A stretch of 43,277 nt of DNA from an uncultured Phascolarctobacterium sp. (lineage in GTDB: Bacteria > Bacillota > Negativicutes > Acidaminococcales > Acidaminococcaceae): the NCBI RefSeq assembly GCF_905212365.1, contig NZ_CAJMEH010000010.1:1-43277 (forward strand), written 5' to 3'. Each line of letters starts with the position of its first letter. The stretch's first letter is position 1. The notes under the pieces are model-generated. The model did not search any database, was not told where the DNA came from, and saw nothing but the letters and a program-made list of their open reading frames with translations. Made by a program: the position numbers and the translations under genes. Shown here one piece after another: positions 1 through 8,672 of this stretch.

Positions 1-1
1 T

Positions 2-493
2 GGCGGCGGGCTGCACGGATGGCTGCCGGGGCTTTTGACCATTGCCGTCAAGGTGATGTTCATTCCCTATGCTATTCTTAAAGTAGTACACCAGCTGCGG
101 GACGAGCGGGAAATCGTCAGCGATATCAACGTCAATTATTCCACGGCGGTGGCGGCCTGCAGCCTGGCGCTGGGCTACATGGTTATCGACGGCCTGCTGC
201 CCATGGCTGCGGGACGCGATATTATGGCGGCCTCCATGTTTATGATTATGACGGGACTGACGCTGATAGTTATGCGCAGCCGCGCTATTATGCAGATGAT
301 TGGCCTGATTACTATGGAAAACGGCATTTATCTGTTGGGCCTGATTATGACGGAGGGCCTGCCTTTGATTATCGAGCTGGGTATTTTCCTGGACGTTTTA
401 ATCGCCGTGGTTATTTTGGTTATTTTGACCTCGCGCCTGCGTCTGTCCTTTAAAACGACGGATACAAACGTGCTGGACAAGCTGAAAGGTTAG
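2..493 (+). CDS. hyfE: Hydrogenase-4 component E-like membrane subunit, 5' truncated by window edge
   Basis: The frame is open from the first bases of the window and ends with TAG at 491-493; about 163 residues are visible. A TTG at 35 is an internal codon, because the reading frame continues upstream with Gly/Leu-rich membrane sequence. The protein has several hydrophobic helices with a conserved-looking YAILKVVHQL segment and ends in a basic tail. HyfE is a small multi-helix subunit (about 215 residues) of the membrane arm of hydrogenase-4-type complexes; the match fits in length and position. It lies 7 nt before hyfF, in the same operon as the large and small hydrogenase subunits. The family call rests on this context as much as on the sequence itself. 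Confidence 0.75.
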   Translation, partial: GGGLHGWLPGLLTIAVKVMFIPYAILKVVHQLRDEREIVSDINVNYSTAVAACSLALGYMVIDGLLPMAAGRDIMAASMFMIMTGLTLIVMRSRAIMQMIGLITMENGIYLLGLIMTEGLPLIIELGIFLDVLIAVVILVILTSRLRLSFKTTDTNVLDKLKG

Positions 494-500
494 GTGGAGC

Positions 501-1976
501 ATGCTGGAATATATTTTGCCTTTGTTATGCCTGCCGCCTTTGTGCGCCGTGCTGGCGCTGACCGGGCGCTTTGCCAACCAAACGCTGCATTGGCTGCACC
601 GCCTGACGGCTACGGCCGTGGGTTTGACGGTGCTGCTTTTGGCAGCCAATTTTAATCCTTCCCAGCCCTATGCGGACGATTATTTTTATATCGACGCCCT
701 GAGCTGCTGGGTGCTGCTCATAATTACGACGCTGTACGTGGCTGCCAGCTGGACGGCCCGCTCCTACCTGACGCGGGAGGAGCGCTGCGGTGTACTGAAA
801 GGCGAGCAGCTGCAAACGGGCCGGTATTTCGCTTTGATGCAGCTATTTTGCTGGACCATGTTCATCGTGCTGCTGGTGAAAAATCTGGGCCTTATGTGGG
901 TCGCTATCGAAGCCACCACTTTGATTTCGGCGCTGTTGATTTCCTTTAAATTTACCCGCGCCGCATTGGAGGCCACCTGGAAATATATTATGGTCTGCAC
1001 CGTAGGCATTTGCCTGGCGCTGCTGGGTACGCTGGTGCTGTATTACGCCCAGCTGGACGCTTTAGGCTCGGAAAAGGCCTTGAGCTGGCTGTACCTGCAT
1101 CAGAACGCTTCCGTGCTGGACCCGTCCATGACGCGGCTGGCGCTGCTCTTTATCGTTATCGGCTACGGCACCAAGGCGGGCATGGCCCCCATGCATACCT
1201 GGCTGCCCGACGCCTACGCCGAAGCGCCGTCGCTGACCAGCGGTATGCTCAGCGGCGCGTTGTGCAGCTGCGCCATTTATGTGCTGCTGCGTAATCTGGT
1301 GATTCTGCTGCCTACTGCTGGCAGCGCCATGATGAGCAGCATGCTGCTGTTCTTCGCCGTGCTGACGGTGGCGGTGGCCGTGCCCTTCGTTGTGGTGCAG
1401 CGCGATATTAAGCGTCTGCTGGCTTATTCTTCTATGGAAAATATCGGTATTATGGTAGCGGGCATCGGCGCTTTTTCTGCCTTTTCCCTCAAGGCTGTGA
1501 TGCTGCATATGTACAGCCACGCTATGATTAAATTCGTACTGTTCTATATTGCGGGTACTGTTATCCAGGAGTATCAGACCCGCAATATGATGCGTATTCA
1601 CGGCATGATTAAGGATGTGCCCTATACGGCAACCTTTTGGCTGACCGGTATGCTGGGCATTTTGGGCCTGCCGCCCATGGGCTTGTTTTTCAGTAAATTT
1701 TATATTATGGCGGCTTTGTTCCGCGAGGGCCACTGGCTGGCCGGAAGCCTGCTCATCGTGCTGCTGGCAGGCGTACTGATCGGCATTTTGTATCATGGTA
1801 TGCGCATGCTGGGGGACAGCGCCAGACGTAAGCCCTTGGGCGAGCTGCTGGGTTCCATGGATATTGCCGTGCTGGCGCTGCTGCTGCTGGCTACCTGTGC
1901 CGTGGGCGCAGGCTTTGAAGCCATTCCCTGGCTGAATAATTTGCTTAATTGCGCTGTGCGCGTTATAGGAGGCTGA
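501..1976 (+). CDS. hyfF: Hydrogenase-4 component F-like proton-pumping membrane subunit (NuoL/MrpA antiporter family)
   Basis: This 491-residue integral membrane protein has about a dozen hydrophobic helices. It carries hallmarks of the NuoL/M/N-Mrp family: a TWKYI segment near residue 155, GTKAGMAPMHTWLPDAYAEA (the Lys/His/Pro-rich helix), RDIKRLLAYSS, a LHMYSHAMIKF segment and GLPPMGLFFSKFY. In hydrogenase-4 and formate hydrogenlyase complexes this subunit is proposed to couple electron transfer to H+ or Na+ translocation. The ATG at 501 follows GGTGGAGC closely and the gene is packed between hyfE and hyfG. The length (526 in E. coli HyfF) and the neighbouring HyfE and HyfG favour HyfF over a respiratory complex I subunit. 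Confidence 0.85.
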   Translation: MLEYILPLLCLPPLCAVLALTGRFANQTLHWLHRLTATAVGLTVLLLAANFNPSQPYADDYFYIDALSCWVLLIITTLYVAASWTARSYLTREERCGVLKGEQLQTGRYFALMQLFCWTMFIVLLVKNLGLMWVAIEATTLISALLISFKFTRAALEATWKYIMVCTVGICLALLGTLVLYYAQLDALGSEKALSWLYLHQNASVLDPSMTRLALLFIVIGYGTKAGMAPMHTWLPDAYAEAPSLTSGMLSGALCSCAIYVLLRNLVILLPTAGSAMMSSMLLFFAVLTVAVAVPFVVVQRDIKRLLAYSSMENIGIMVAGIGAFSAFSLKAVMLHMYSHAMIKFVLFYIAGTVIQEYQTRNMMRIHGMIKDVPYTATFWLTGMLGILGLPPMGLFFSKFYIMAALFREGHWLAGSLLIVLLAGVLIGILYHGMRMLGDSARRKPLGELLGSMDIAVLALLLLATCAVGAGFEAIPWLNNLLNCAVRVIGG

Positions 1977-1980
1977 TGCT

Positions 1981-3483
1981 ATGCTGGTAAAACCTGAAAA
2001 TCTGCGCGGCGCCGCTAATATCTGCAGCGGCGGCGGTAAACATCCGCTGGCCGCTATGTTCGGCGCGGACGAAACCCTGCGCGGCGGCGGTCTGGCGATT
2101 TACTGCCTGTTCTATAATGCGGAAAAGCGCAGTCTGGACGTATTGAAAACGGAATTCCCCGCCGAAGGACCCTTCAGCTATCCCTGTCTGACCACGCTAC
2201 TGCCTGCGGCCGCCTGGTACGAGCGGGAGCTGCACGATATGTTCGGCTTAGTGCCGGAAGGGCATCCCGATTTGCGGCCTTTGGTGCTGCACGAAAGCTT
2301 TCCTCCCGATTTCCACCCGCTGCTCAAGCAAACGCCGGTGGACTGCCAATGCCATGGCCATCGTGAATATGAAATGATGACTTCAACAGGCGAGGGCCTG
2401 TTTGAGGTCCCTGTCGGGCCCATTCACGCAGGCATCATCGAGCCGGGGCATTTCCGTTTCAGCCAGGCAGGCGAGGCCATGCTGCAGCTGGACGCCAAGC
2501 TGTTTTTTACTCATCGCGGCATTGAAAAGGCTTTGGAGGGCAAGACGCCTTGGGAGGCTATGCCCGTCATCGAGCGTATTTGCGGCGCTTGCAGCGTTGC
2601 CAACAGCCTGAGCTTCTGCCAGGCAGTGGAAAAGTTGTCGGAGGCGCAGGTACCGTACCGCGCCTGGCTGCTGCGCACGCTGGCGCTGGAGCTGGAGCGG
2701 TTGTACAACCATGTGGGCGATACGGGCAATATCTGCGCCGGCGTGGGCTTTTCGCCTGTTATCAGCATGGGCGCGCGCTTAAAGGAATACTTGATGCAGC
2801 TCAACGAGCTGCTGGCGGGCAACCGCTTTCTGCGAGGGCTGATTGTTCCCGGCGGCGTGGCTATGGACGCCGACGATAAAATTTTGGAAGAGATAGAGGA
2901 CGTGCTCAAAGAGGTGGAAAAGGTTTACGCCGATATGGTGCATATCATGTGGGAGCAGGCTAATTTCGTCAACCGTATCCGTACCACGGGCATCGTTCGT
3001 GAAAATACTGCCTTCGATTTGGCTATGGTGGGTGTGGGTGCCCGCGCCAGCGGTATTGCCCGCGACAGCCGCAAGGATATGGGCTTCGGTATTTACGACG
3101 AGCTGGCTTTCGACGTGGTGGTGGAGCATACCGGCGACGTGGAAGCCCGTATTAAGGTGCGCGTGGGCGAGGTCGCTCAAAGCATCAGCCTGGTGCGGCA
3201 GCTGATTGCCAAGCTGCGCCGCAACGCCGATACGGAGCTGCAGGTAGATTTAGGCCAGCTGCGTACCTTGGAGGGCAGCTGGGGCATCAGCGAATCGGCA
3301 AGGGGAGATAATATTCATTGGCTGCTGCTGGATGAAAACGGCCGTATTGACCGCTGCTTTATCCGCTCTGCCTCCTATCCCAACTGGCCCGCGCTGACGG
3401 TGGCTGTTCAGGGCGATATTATCCCTGATTTCCCTTTGATTAATAAAAGCTTTGAGCTGTGCTATGCCTGCATAGACCGCTAG
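1981..3483 (+). CDS. hyfG: Group 4 [NiFe] hydrogenase large subunit (NuoC-NuoD-type fusion)
   Basis: The protein has 500 residues. The N-terminal ~125 are NuoC/30-kDa-like (YERELHDMFGLVPEGHPDLR); the rest is NuoD/49-kDa-like. It keeps both pairs of cysteines needed for a Ni-Fe site: RICGACS near residue 200 and a C-terminal C-Y-A-C. True complex I NuoD lacks these, so this is a hydrogenase. The usual DPC of the C-terminal motif reads ELC here. The ORF stops three residues after the last cysteine (C-I-D-R-stop), so it lacks the C-terminal extension that HycI-type proteases remove from HycE. It starts 4 nt after hyfF. The expected partner is the next gene, which carries the iron-sulfur subunits. 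Confidence 0.9.
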   Translation: MLVKPENLRGAANICSGGGKHPLAAMFGADETLRGGGLAIYCLFYNAEKRSLDVLKTEFPAEGPFSYPCLTTLLPAAAWYERELHDMFGLVPEGHPDLRPLVLHESFPPDFHPLLKQTPVDCQCHGHREYEMMTSTGEGLFEVPVGPIHAGIIEPGHFRFSQAGEAMLQLDAKLFFTHRGIEKALEGKTPWEAMPVIERICGACSVANSLSFCQAVEKLSEAQVPYRAWLLRTLALELERLYNHVGDTGNICAGVGFSPVISMGARLKEYLMQLNELLAGNRFLRGLIVPGGVAMDADDKILEEIEDVLKEVEKVYADMVHIMWEQANFVNRIRTTGIVRENTAFDLAMVGVGARASGIARDSRKDMGFGIYDELAFDVVVEHTGDVEARIKVRVGEVAQSISLVRQLIAKLRRNADTELQVDLGQLRTLEGSWGISESARGDNIHWLLLDENGRIDRCFIRSASYPNWPALTVAVQGDIIPDFPLINKSFELCYACIDR

Positions 3484-3494
3484 GAGGTGGCAAG

Positions 3495-4217
3495 ATGTTA
3501 AAAATGCTGGAAGCGATTTTAGCAGGTAAAATTGCTACGGAAAATATAGAAACGACCGGCTCCAAGCGGCTGCGCGGGCAGCGGCGCTGCGCCGACGGCT
3601 GCATCGGCTGCGGCCAATGCGCGTCGGCGTGTCCTGTGCAGGCTGTGGCTATGGAGCAGGGCAGACCGCAGATAGATTACCATAAATGCCTGTTCTGCGG
3701 CCGCTGCGTGGAGGCCTGCGCTGAGAAGGCGCTGACCCACAGCAATAAGGAGCGCTTAGCGGATATTTTGAGCGAAAGTCAGGCGGAGGTCAGCCAGACG
3801 GTTACGGCTAAGCTGGGACGTTCGCTGCATGTGCGCCATTTGGACGCCGGCAGCTGCAACGCCTGCGATTTTGAAATGGGCGCTGCCAGCAATCCTGTTT
3901 ACGATTTGCACCGCTACGGCATCGCCTTTGTGGCTTCGCCGCGCCACGCGGATATGCTGATGGTGACGGGCGTAGTGACGCGCAATCTGGAGCAGGCTTT
4001 GCGCATGACCTACGAGGCCATGCCCGAACCGCGCCTAGTGATGGCCTGCGGAGCCTGCGCAGCAGGCGGAGCTACCTATGGCTCTACTTATGCCATCGTG
4101 GGCAAGGCTGCCGACGTAGTGCCGGTGGATATTGCCGTGCCTGGCTGTCCGCCGCGGCCCAGCGCTATGATTGTTGCCTTGTGCGCCGCCGCCGACATGC
4201 TTAGCGAGCGGCTGTAG
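3495..4217 (+). CDS. Fused polyferredoxin and small subunit of group 4 [NiFe] hydrogenase (HyfH+HyfI-like)
   Basis: The start chosen is the ATG at 3495, eight bases after AGGAGG-like TAGGAGGTGG, rather than an upstream in-frame codon inside hyfG; this gives 240 residues. Residues ~30-85 hold two 4Fe-4S motifs (CIGCGQCASACP and CLFCGRCVEACA), as in HyfH/HycF/NuoI. The C-terminal part is NuoB/HycG-like: CNACDFE, MACGACAAGG and PGCPPRP give the cysteines of the proximal 4Fe-4S cluster. The ferredoxin and small subunit are separate genes in E. coli hyf and hyc, so this is a fusion relative to those. It would carry electrons to HyfG. It is the last gene of the operon; no convincing terminator follows. 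Confidence 0.85.
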   Translation: MLKMLEAILAGKIATENIETTGSKRLRGQRRCADGCIGCGQCASACPVQAVAMEQGRPQIDYHKCLFCGRCVEACAEKALTHSNKERLADILSESQAEVSQTVTAKLGRSLHVRHLDAGSCNACDFEMGAASNPVYDLHRYGIAFVASPRHADMLMVTGVVTRNLEQALRMTYEAMPEPRLVMACGACAAGGATYGSTYAIVGKAADVVPVDIAVPGCPPRPSAMIVALCAAADMLSERL

Positions 4218-4285
4218 CAGTTTGCTTTGCCATTGAGCTGTGCTGCTTTTATAAATATTCTTATGACGGCGAAGCTATTTTTTAG

Positions 4286-4314
4286 TTGTACTATATGTTG
4301 AATAGTGGTAAGAT
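4286..4314 (+). promoter_or_regulatory. Candidate sigma-70 promoter for the argA-like gene
   Basis: TTGTAC at 4286-4291 and TAAGAT at 4309-4314 are separated by 17 bases, about 65 bases upstream of the ATG at 4379. The transcribed leader would include a 6-bp GC hairpin (CCGCCG 4328-4333 pairing with CGGCGG 4340-4345). Confidence 0.4.
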
Positions 4315-4378
4315 ATACGAAGCAAGTCCGCCGTTTGTACGGCGGGCTGTCAGTTCATCTTATCAAGGAGTCCTGCCC

Positions 4379-4864
4379 ATGATTATTTTTCGTCCTGCTA
4401 AATTCAGCGATGTGGAAAATATCCACAAGCTGTTGAATTATTATGCTCATGAGGGCTTGATGCTGCCCCGTGCCCGCAACGCTATTTATGAAAATCTGCG
4501 CGATTATATTATCGCCGTGGAAAACAACCGGCTGCTGGGCTGCGGCGCGCTGCACTTCGTGTGGGACCGTTTGGCTGAGATCCGCAGTTTGGCGGTGGAG
4601 CCCAGCCTGAAATGCACCGGTATTGGCCGCCAGCTGGTTGCCAGACTGGAGCAGGAGGGGATAGAACGCGGCGTGACCATGTTCTTTACCCTGACCTATC
4701 AGCCGGGCTTTTTCGCTAAATGCGACTATATTGAAACGGCTAAGGACAAGCTGCCCCAAAAGGTATGGAAGGAATGCGTTTACTGCCCTCAATACCCTTA
4801 CTGCAATGAAATTGCTTTTGTGAAAACGACGGTGGATTACGAGCCCAGTGAAGTAAAATTTTAG
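4379..4864 (+). CDS. argA: Short-form amino-acid N-acetyltransferase (N-acetylglutamate synthase-like GNAT)
   Basis: The protein has 161 residues. The ATG at 4379 is preceded by AAGGAG at 4365-4370 with 8-base spacing; an upstream in-frame ATG at 4286 lacks such a site and falls in the promoter. It is a single GNAT domain: RPAKFSDVENIHKLL at the N terminus, IRSLAV then GIGRQLVARLE (the acetyl-CoA loop), and a C-terminal segment KVWKECVYCPQYPYCNE rich in cysteine. That tail resembles short NAGS proteins of Clostridia and Negativicutes, which make N-acetylglutamate for arginine synthesis without a kinase-like domain. No other arg gene is in the window, so substrate assignment is by family only. 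Confidence 0.7.
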   Translation: MIIFRPAKFSDVENIHKLLNYYAHEGLMLPRARNAIYENLRDYIIAVENNRLLGCGALHFVWDRLAEIRSLAVEPSLKCTGIGRQLVARLEQEGIERGVTMFFTLTYQPGFFAKCDYIETAKDKLPQKVWKECVYCPQYPYCNEIAFVKTTVDYEPSEVKF

Positions 4865-4875
4865 TTAAAGACAAC

Positions 4876-4929
4876 AAAACTCGACTACAATTTTCCTTAT
4901 AATGAGGAAAGCTGTAGTCGAGTTTTTTC
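4876..4929. terminator. Strong bidirectional rho-independent terminator
   Basis: AAAACTCGACTACA (4876-4889) pairs perfectly with TGTAGTCGAGTTTT (4913-4926), and an inner stem (TTTCCT/AGGAAA) extends it. It has T-runs on both sides, so it can serve the argA-like gene on + and the helicase gene on -, whose ends face each other here. Confidence 0.9.
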
Positions 4930-4937
4930 TGTGCGCT

Positions 4938-7409
4938 CTAGTTCTTCGCTTCGTACCTGCTTCGATAGTACTCCATAGTTCTGTACTCAATGATATCCTT
5001 TAGCTGCGCTACAAAAGCGCTGTTCTGTACTACGCCAGCCAAAGAATCTGCTAAAGCGATAGGATAGCCGTCGCGTTCTACGAAAAAGCCTCTGCCGGAA
5101 GCTTTTAAAAACTTTACCGGGTTACGCAAAATATTGCTCAAATGAGCCTTGTCGCTTATACTCTTGTATTCTTCTAAGATAATTCCTTTTTTCAAATCTT
5201 TCCAATTTGTTCCGTTATTGAAAAAGTCCTTCCAGCTGGATAAAAGCTCATCTTTAGTTACAGCCATGCGTATTTTTCCGCCATTATAAAAAGCGAGCAG
5301 TACCGGCATTTTATACACTTTGGTCATATCTGTAGTTTCTAAAAGATGTATAAACTCCTTGCCCACGTTGCTGCAAAGTTCCGCCTCTGCTTTCGTCAAT
5401 AAGCCCAACTGCTCCTTATAGGCCAGATAATTTTTAAAAATATTATCTTTGGCATTTTTTAGGCACAGATAATAAATCTCATCATCCATATAGGTAAACA
5501 GTTCCATGCGGGTGGGCGTCTTCCCCAAAGTTTCTTGTACTTGCAAAAAACCTTGGCGAATACGTTCCTTTATGTGCCGATGGCGCTGTTCCAGATGTTG
5601 GAATAAATCCAAAAGCGGTATATCAAAATCAACAATGCAGTCATCAGGGTATTCCAACTCTCCGCGAGATAAAATCCGGCCTTCGTTAGTTGTCTTGGTT
5701 GCCAGCAAAAAAGGAGCGCGCTCGGCCTTGGCATAATTGCCAATAAAGTCTAAAACATTCAAAAAATGCTTTCCTTTGTACAGCCTCAGACCACGACCCA
5801 GCTGCTGCAAAAAGACGATGGGACTTTCTGTCGGACGCAAAAACATTACCATGTCCACGGCAGGAATATCCACGCCTTCATTGAACATGTCAACAGAAAA
5901 AATCACTTTAATTTCGCCTTTAAGCAGTTTAGAAATAGCTCGTTGCCTGTCCTCAGAAAACCTTCCTTGGGCGTCGCTGTACACAGCTACTGCCGGTATA
6001 CCGCGCTCGCAAAAATCTTTGGCCATCATTTCCGCATGCATGCGGGAACAGCAAAAGCCTAATGCTTTCTTAGAACGATACTTTAAATAATGCTTATAAA
6101 TCAATTCGTTGCGGCGTTGATTGCCTACATAGGCCGTATTTAAATCCTGCTCGTTATAACGTCCGCCTATAAAACGCATGCTGGAATAATCGGTTTCGTC
6201 ATAAATCCCATAATAATGGAAGGGCGTTAGCAAGCCTTTGTTTATAGCTTCCTGTAGAGTAATCACATAGGGAACATTATAATCGCAGAGCTCAAAAATA
6301 TTGCGGCCGTCCATGCGGTCCGGCGTAGCCGTCAGTCCCAGCAAAAACTTGGGCGTAAAATACTCTACGATATTGCGATACATTTTAGTAACCGCATGAT
6401 GGAACTCGTCCACTACTATATAATCAAAATAATCTTTAGGAAAATATTTTTCGTTTAAATACTGCTCTTTGCCAAGAGTTGCCACAGAAGCGAAAACCAG
6501 CTGTTTATCCGTGTCTTTTTGCTGACCTGTGAAAAAGCCGCAACTATCGTTAGGACGTACGTTTTTAAAAGATTCTGCCGCTTGACGCAAAATTTCCTCG
6601 CGATGAGCAACAAATAGTACGCGTTTGAAATTAACTGAATCGAATGCAGCCAAATAAGTTTTACCTAAGCCCGTAGCAGCTTGCACAACACCCTTAGTCG
6701 CGCCTTCTTCCCGAGAATTGTTCAGAGAATATAAGGCTTCGATTTGCGCACCGCGAGGTTGGAATAAGCTGCTCACATGGGTATTTTCATCGTTGGTTAT
6801 TTCGTAGCGCTCTAAATCTTTGGCAATAGAAGGCCTGCGCCAGCTTTTGGAATAGCTTTGCAGTACCTTGTCGTCAATAACAATGGAATGATTATCAAAC
6901 AACCGATTAAATGTTTCATAAAAGGAAGCAAAGCTTTCCTGATCAATGCGTTTGATTAGTCGATAATTCCATTCGATGCCTTCAGTCAGGGCGCTGCGCG
7001 AAATATTAGAGGAGCCGATGAAAATTTCGCCGTCGTCGCCGTAATGAAAAATATAAGCTTTGGAATGAAAGGCGCGTGTAGTATCGTTATAAAAACGCAA
7101 GTCGACGCTGTTGCCTAGTTCTTTTTTGATCAGATATAGAGCCGCAGGCTGGGTGATGCCCAAATAGTTGCCAGTGAGCAGTCTGATGCGCACGCCTCTC
7201 GTTAAAGCTGCCTGCAAGTCTTTCAGCAGCATGCGCACGCCGCTTTCCATCAAAAAGGAAACAACTATATCAATGGCGTCCGCCTGCTGAATGCTCATTT
7301 TCAGTTGGTAATAGAGAAATTTTTTGTAGTTGTTGTCGCCGGTGATAACGCTAATGGGCTCAACTTCTATTTCCTGTTGCTGCGCTTCGCTACCAGCACA
7401 TTCAACCAT
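4938..7409 (-). CDS. PLD-like nuclease fused to SF2 DEAD/DEAH helicase (DUF3427-type)
   Basis: The protein has 823 residues. Residues ~15-150 form a phospholipase D-like domain with HSK (115-117) and GSSN (132-135), a single HKD-type half-site. Then comes an SF2 helicase: Walker A AATGLGKT (244-251), Walker B DEFH (334-337), GLTATPDR, and the C-terminal RecA motifs FNEGVDIP and QLGRGLRLYKGK. The last ~230 residues resemble the C-terminal region of DUF3427 proteins. The start ATG lies 9 bases after AGGAG and overlaps the methyltransferase gene by 43 nt, so the two are translationally coupled. Likely role: DNA or RNA unwinding and cleavage in defence or repair; the true substrate is unknown. 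GC and codon use are more AT-rich than in the pyr operon. Confidence 0.8.
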   Translation of the reverse strand: MVECAGSEAQQQEIEVEPISVITGDNNYKKFLYYQLKMSIQQADAIDIVVSFLMESGVRMLLKDLQAALTRGVRIRLLTGNYLGITQPAALYLIKKELGNSVDLRFYNDTTRAFHSKAYIFHYGDDGEIFIGSSNISRSALTEGIEWNYRLIKRIDQESFASFYETFNRLFDNHSIVIDDKVLQSYSKSWRRPSIAKDLERYEITNDENTHVSSLFQPRGAQIEALYSLNNSREEGATKGVVQAATGLGKTYLAAFDSVNFKRVLFVAHREEILRQAAESFKNVRPNDSCGFFTGQQKDTDKQLVFASVATLGKEQYLNEKYFPKDYFDYIVVDEFHHAVTKMYRNIVEYFTPKFLLGLTATPDRMDGRNIFELCDYNVPYVITLQEAINKGLLTPFHYYGIYDETDYSSMRFIGGRYNEQDLNTAYVGNQRRNELIYKHYLKYRSKKALGFCCSRMHAEMMAKDFCERGIPAVAVYSDAQGRFSEDRQRAISKLLKGEIKVIFSVDMFNEGVDIPAVDMVMFLRPTESPIVFLQQLGRGLRLYKGKHFLNVLDFIGNYAKAERAPFLLATKTTNEGRILSRGELEYPDDCIVDFDIPLLDLFQHLEQRHRHIKERIRQGFLQVQETLGKTPTRMELFTYMDDEIYYLCLKNAKDNIFKNYLAYKEQLGLLTKAEAELCSNVGKEFIHLLETTDMTKVYKMPVLLAFYNGGKIRMAVTKDELLSSWKDFFNNGTNWKDLKKGIILEEYKSISDKAHLSNILRNPVKFLKASGRGFFVERDGYPIALADSLAGVVQNSAFVAQLKDIIEYRTMEYYRSRYEAKN

Positions 7410-7972
7410 TTTTCTTCACTCCTGCCAGGACGTACATCGTCCGTAATCCACAGCTTTTTTACTTCCAATTCATCGACTTTTTGGAGCAGGGTTTGCAAAC
7501 CTTTCTCATCCAAATCGGTGAAAAACCTGCCGTTGCGTTCGCCTGTGAATTGCCCATATTTAAAAGACGTATAAATTACGCCGTCGTTTTTTAATGCCCG
7601 AAGCATTTTTTTCAGTACAACAATTAAATCTTCCCAACTCAGATGCAGGATAGAAGCGCAGGCCCAAATGCCGTCATATTTTTCTACTGTCGCCAGCTCT
7701 TGGAAAAGCATCTGCTTTACCGTGATACCGGCATACTCGCTGGCTAAGCGGCACAGTTCCATCGAGCCGTCGGTGGCGTCAACAGTAAAGCCGCGTTCCA
7801 AAAAATATTTGGTATCCCTGCCGCTGCCGCAGCCAAAATCCAAGATGGCCGCTCCTTTTGGCAGTAATGCTAAAAATTTATCTTGAGTTATATGGAAATC
7901 TACACGCACCGTACCTTGGACAAAGTCCTGAGCGTTGGCGTTGTAGTAGTCTAAAGTTGTTTTATGAGTCAT
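7367..7972 (-). CDS. Class I SAM-dependent methyltransferase paired with the helicase
   Basis: The protein has 201 residues in a Rossmann fold with motif I AILDFGCGSGRDTKYF (D45, G47, G49, G51), the acidic post-I region and WACASILHLSW (post-II/motif IV area). It has no DPPY/NPPY motif, so it is not a typical DNA amino-methyltransferase. It belongs to the broad TehB/UbiE-like small-molecule or RNA/protein group. The C-terminal RPGRSEEKWLNVLV is typical of small methyltransferases that I recall next to DUF3427 helicases. The gene is 49 nt after alkA and overlaps the helicase start. Substrate unknown. AT-rich spacer with a 10-bp palindrome (TTCTATAGAA, 7994-8003) lies upstream. Confidence 0.75.
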   Translation of the reverse strand: MTHKTTLDYYNANAQDFVQGTVRVDFHITQDKFLALLPKGAAILDFGCGSGRDTKYFLERGFTVDATDGSMELCRLASEYAGITVKQMLFQELATVEKYDGIWACASILHLSWEDLIVVLKKMLRALKNDGVIYTSFKYGQFTGERNGRFFTDLDEKGLQTLLQKVDELEVKKLWITDDVRPGRSEEKWLNVLVAKRSNRK

Positions 7973-8021
7973 GTGGTTGGCCTTTATTTATAATTCTATA
8001 GAACTATTTTATATTAAGCTA

Positions 8022-8639
8022 CTATTTATTATTGGCGTGCTGCCACAGATACCACACGGCCAAGGAACGCCAGGGACGCCAGGGCTCGGTGATTTGGTTG
8101 ATTTGTCCGCGTTTGGGTACGGCGGCCAGTCCCAGCAGCTGCTGCAGCTCCTTCTTAAAGATGAAGTCCGCGGTGGGGACTACATCCGTGCGGCACAGGG
8201 CCAGCAGCAGGAACATTTCGATGGTCCATTGACCCAGGCCGCGCACCTGCAAAAGCTGCTTGGTAATTTGGCTGTCTGTCATATTGACGAAGTTTTCCAT
8301 GACTATCTGACCGCTCGTAATAGCGTTGGCAAAGGCCATCAGATAATCGATTTTTTGTTTAACCAGGCCGATGCCTAAAAGCTTTTCCTCAGGAACGTCC
8401 AAAATAGCCTGAGGCATAATCGGTTTGCCGACTAATTGTTCCAGCTTCTGCATCAGCCTTTGGCTGACGTCGGGCGGTAGCTGTTGGGATACGATGCCCG
8501 TCAGCAGAATTGTAAAGTAGTCGCTTTGGGGTTTGGCCCGCAAGGGGCAGGGGGAGTATTTTTCGACTAATGGGGCAAGCTCTGGTACGTTTTCGCGCAG
8601 ATAGCGGTCACCAGCGGACCAATCTGGGGTTTGGCACAT
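8022..8639 (-). CDS. alkA: DNA-3-methyladenine glycosylase II (AlkA/HhH-GPD family)
   Basis: The start is set by the ribosome site: AGGAGG at 8646-8651 is 6 bases from the ATG at 8639 but directly abuts the in-frame ATG at 8645, so 8639 is chosen (205 residues). It has a helix-hairpin-helix QVRGLGQWTI (131-140) followed by the putative catalytic aspartate D158 in PTADFIF, matching Asp238 of E. coli AlkA. It lacks the N-terminal TATA-like domain and any Ada domain, so it is a compact glycosylase. It would remove alkylated bases from DNA. It leads a three-gene minus-strand group with the methyltransferase and helicase. Confidence 0.85.
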   Translation of the reverse strand: MCQTPDWSAGDRYLRENVPELAPLVEKYSPCPLRAKPQSDYFTILLTGIVSQQLPPDVSQRLMQKLEQLVGKPIMPQAILDVPEEKLLGIGLVKQKIDYLMAFANAITSGQIVMENFVNMTDSQITKQLLQVRGLGQWTIEMFLLLALCRTDVVPTADFIFKKELQQLLGLAAVPKRGQINQITEPWRPWRSLAVWYLWQHANNK

Positions 8640-8672
8640 AAGCATCCTCCTCTTGTGTTTTATTCTGACATC

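Noticed and set aside
1..4217. Respiratory complex I fragment
   Set aside because: The large subunit keeps four Ni-Fe cysteines (RICGACS and C-Y-A-C), and the gene set matches Hyf/Hyc, not nuo.
4938..7972. Assignment to a named PLD-helicase defence system (Mokosh or Azaca type)
   Set aside because: The helicase here is SF2 DEFH-type and the partner is a small methyltransferase; I see no match in gene content to those systems.
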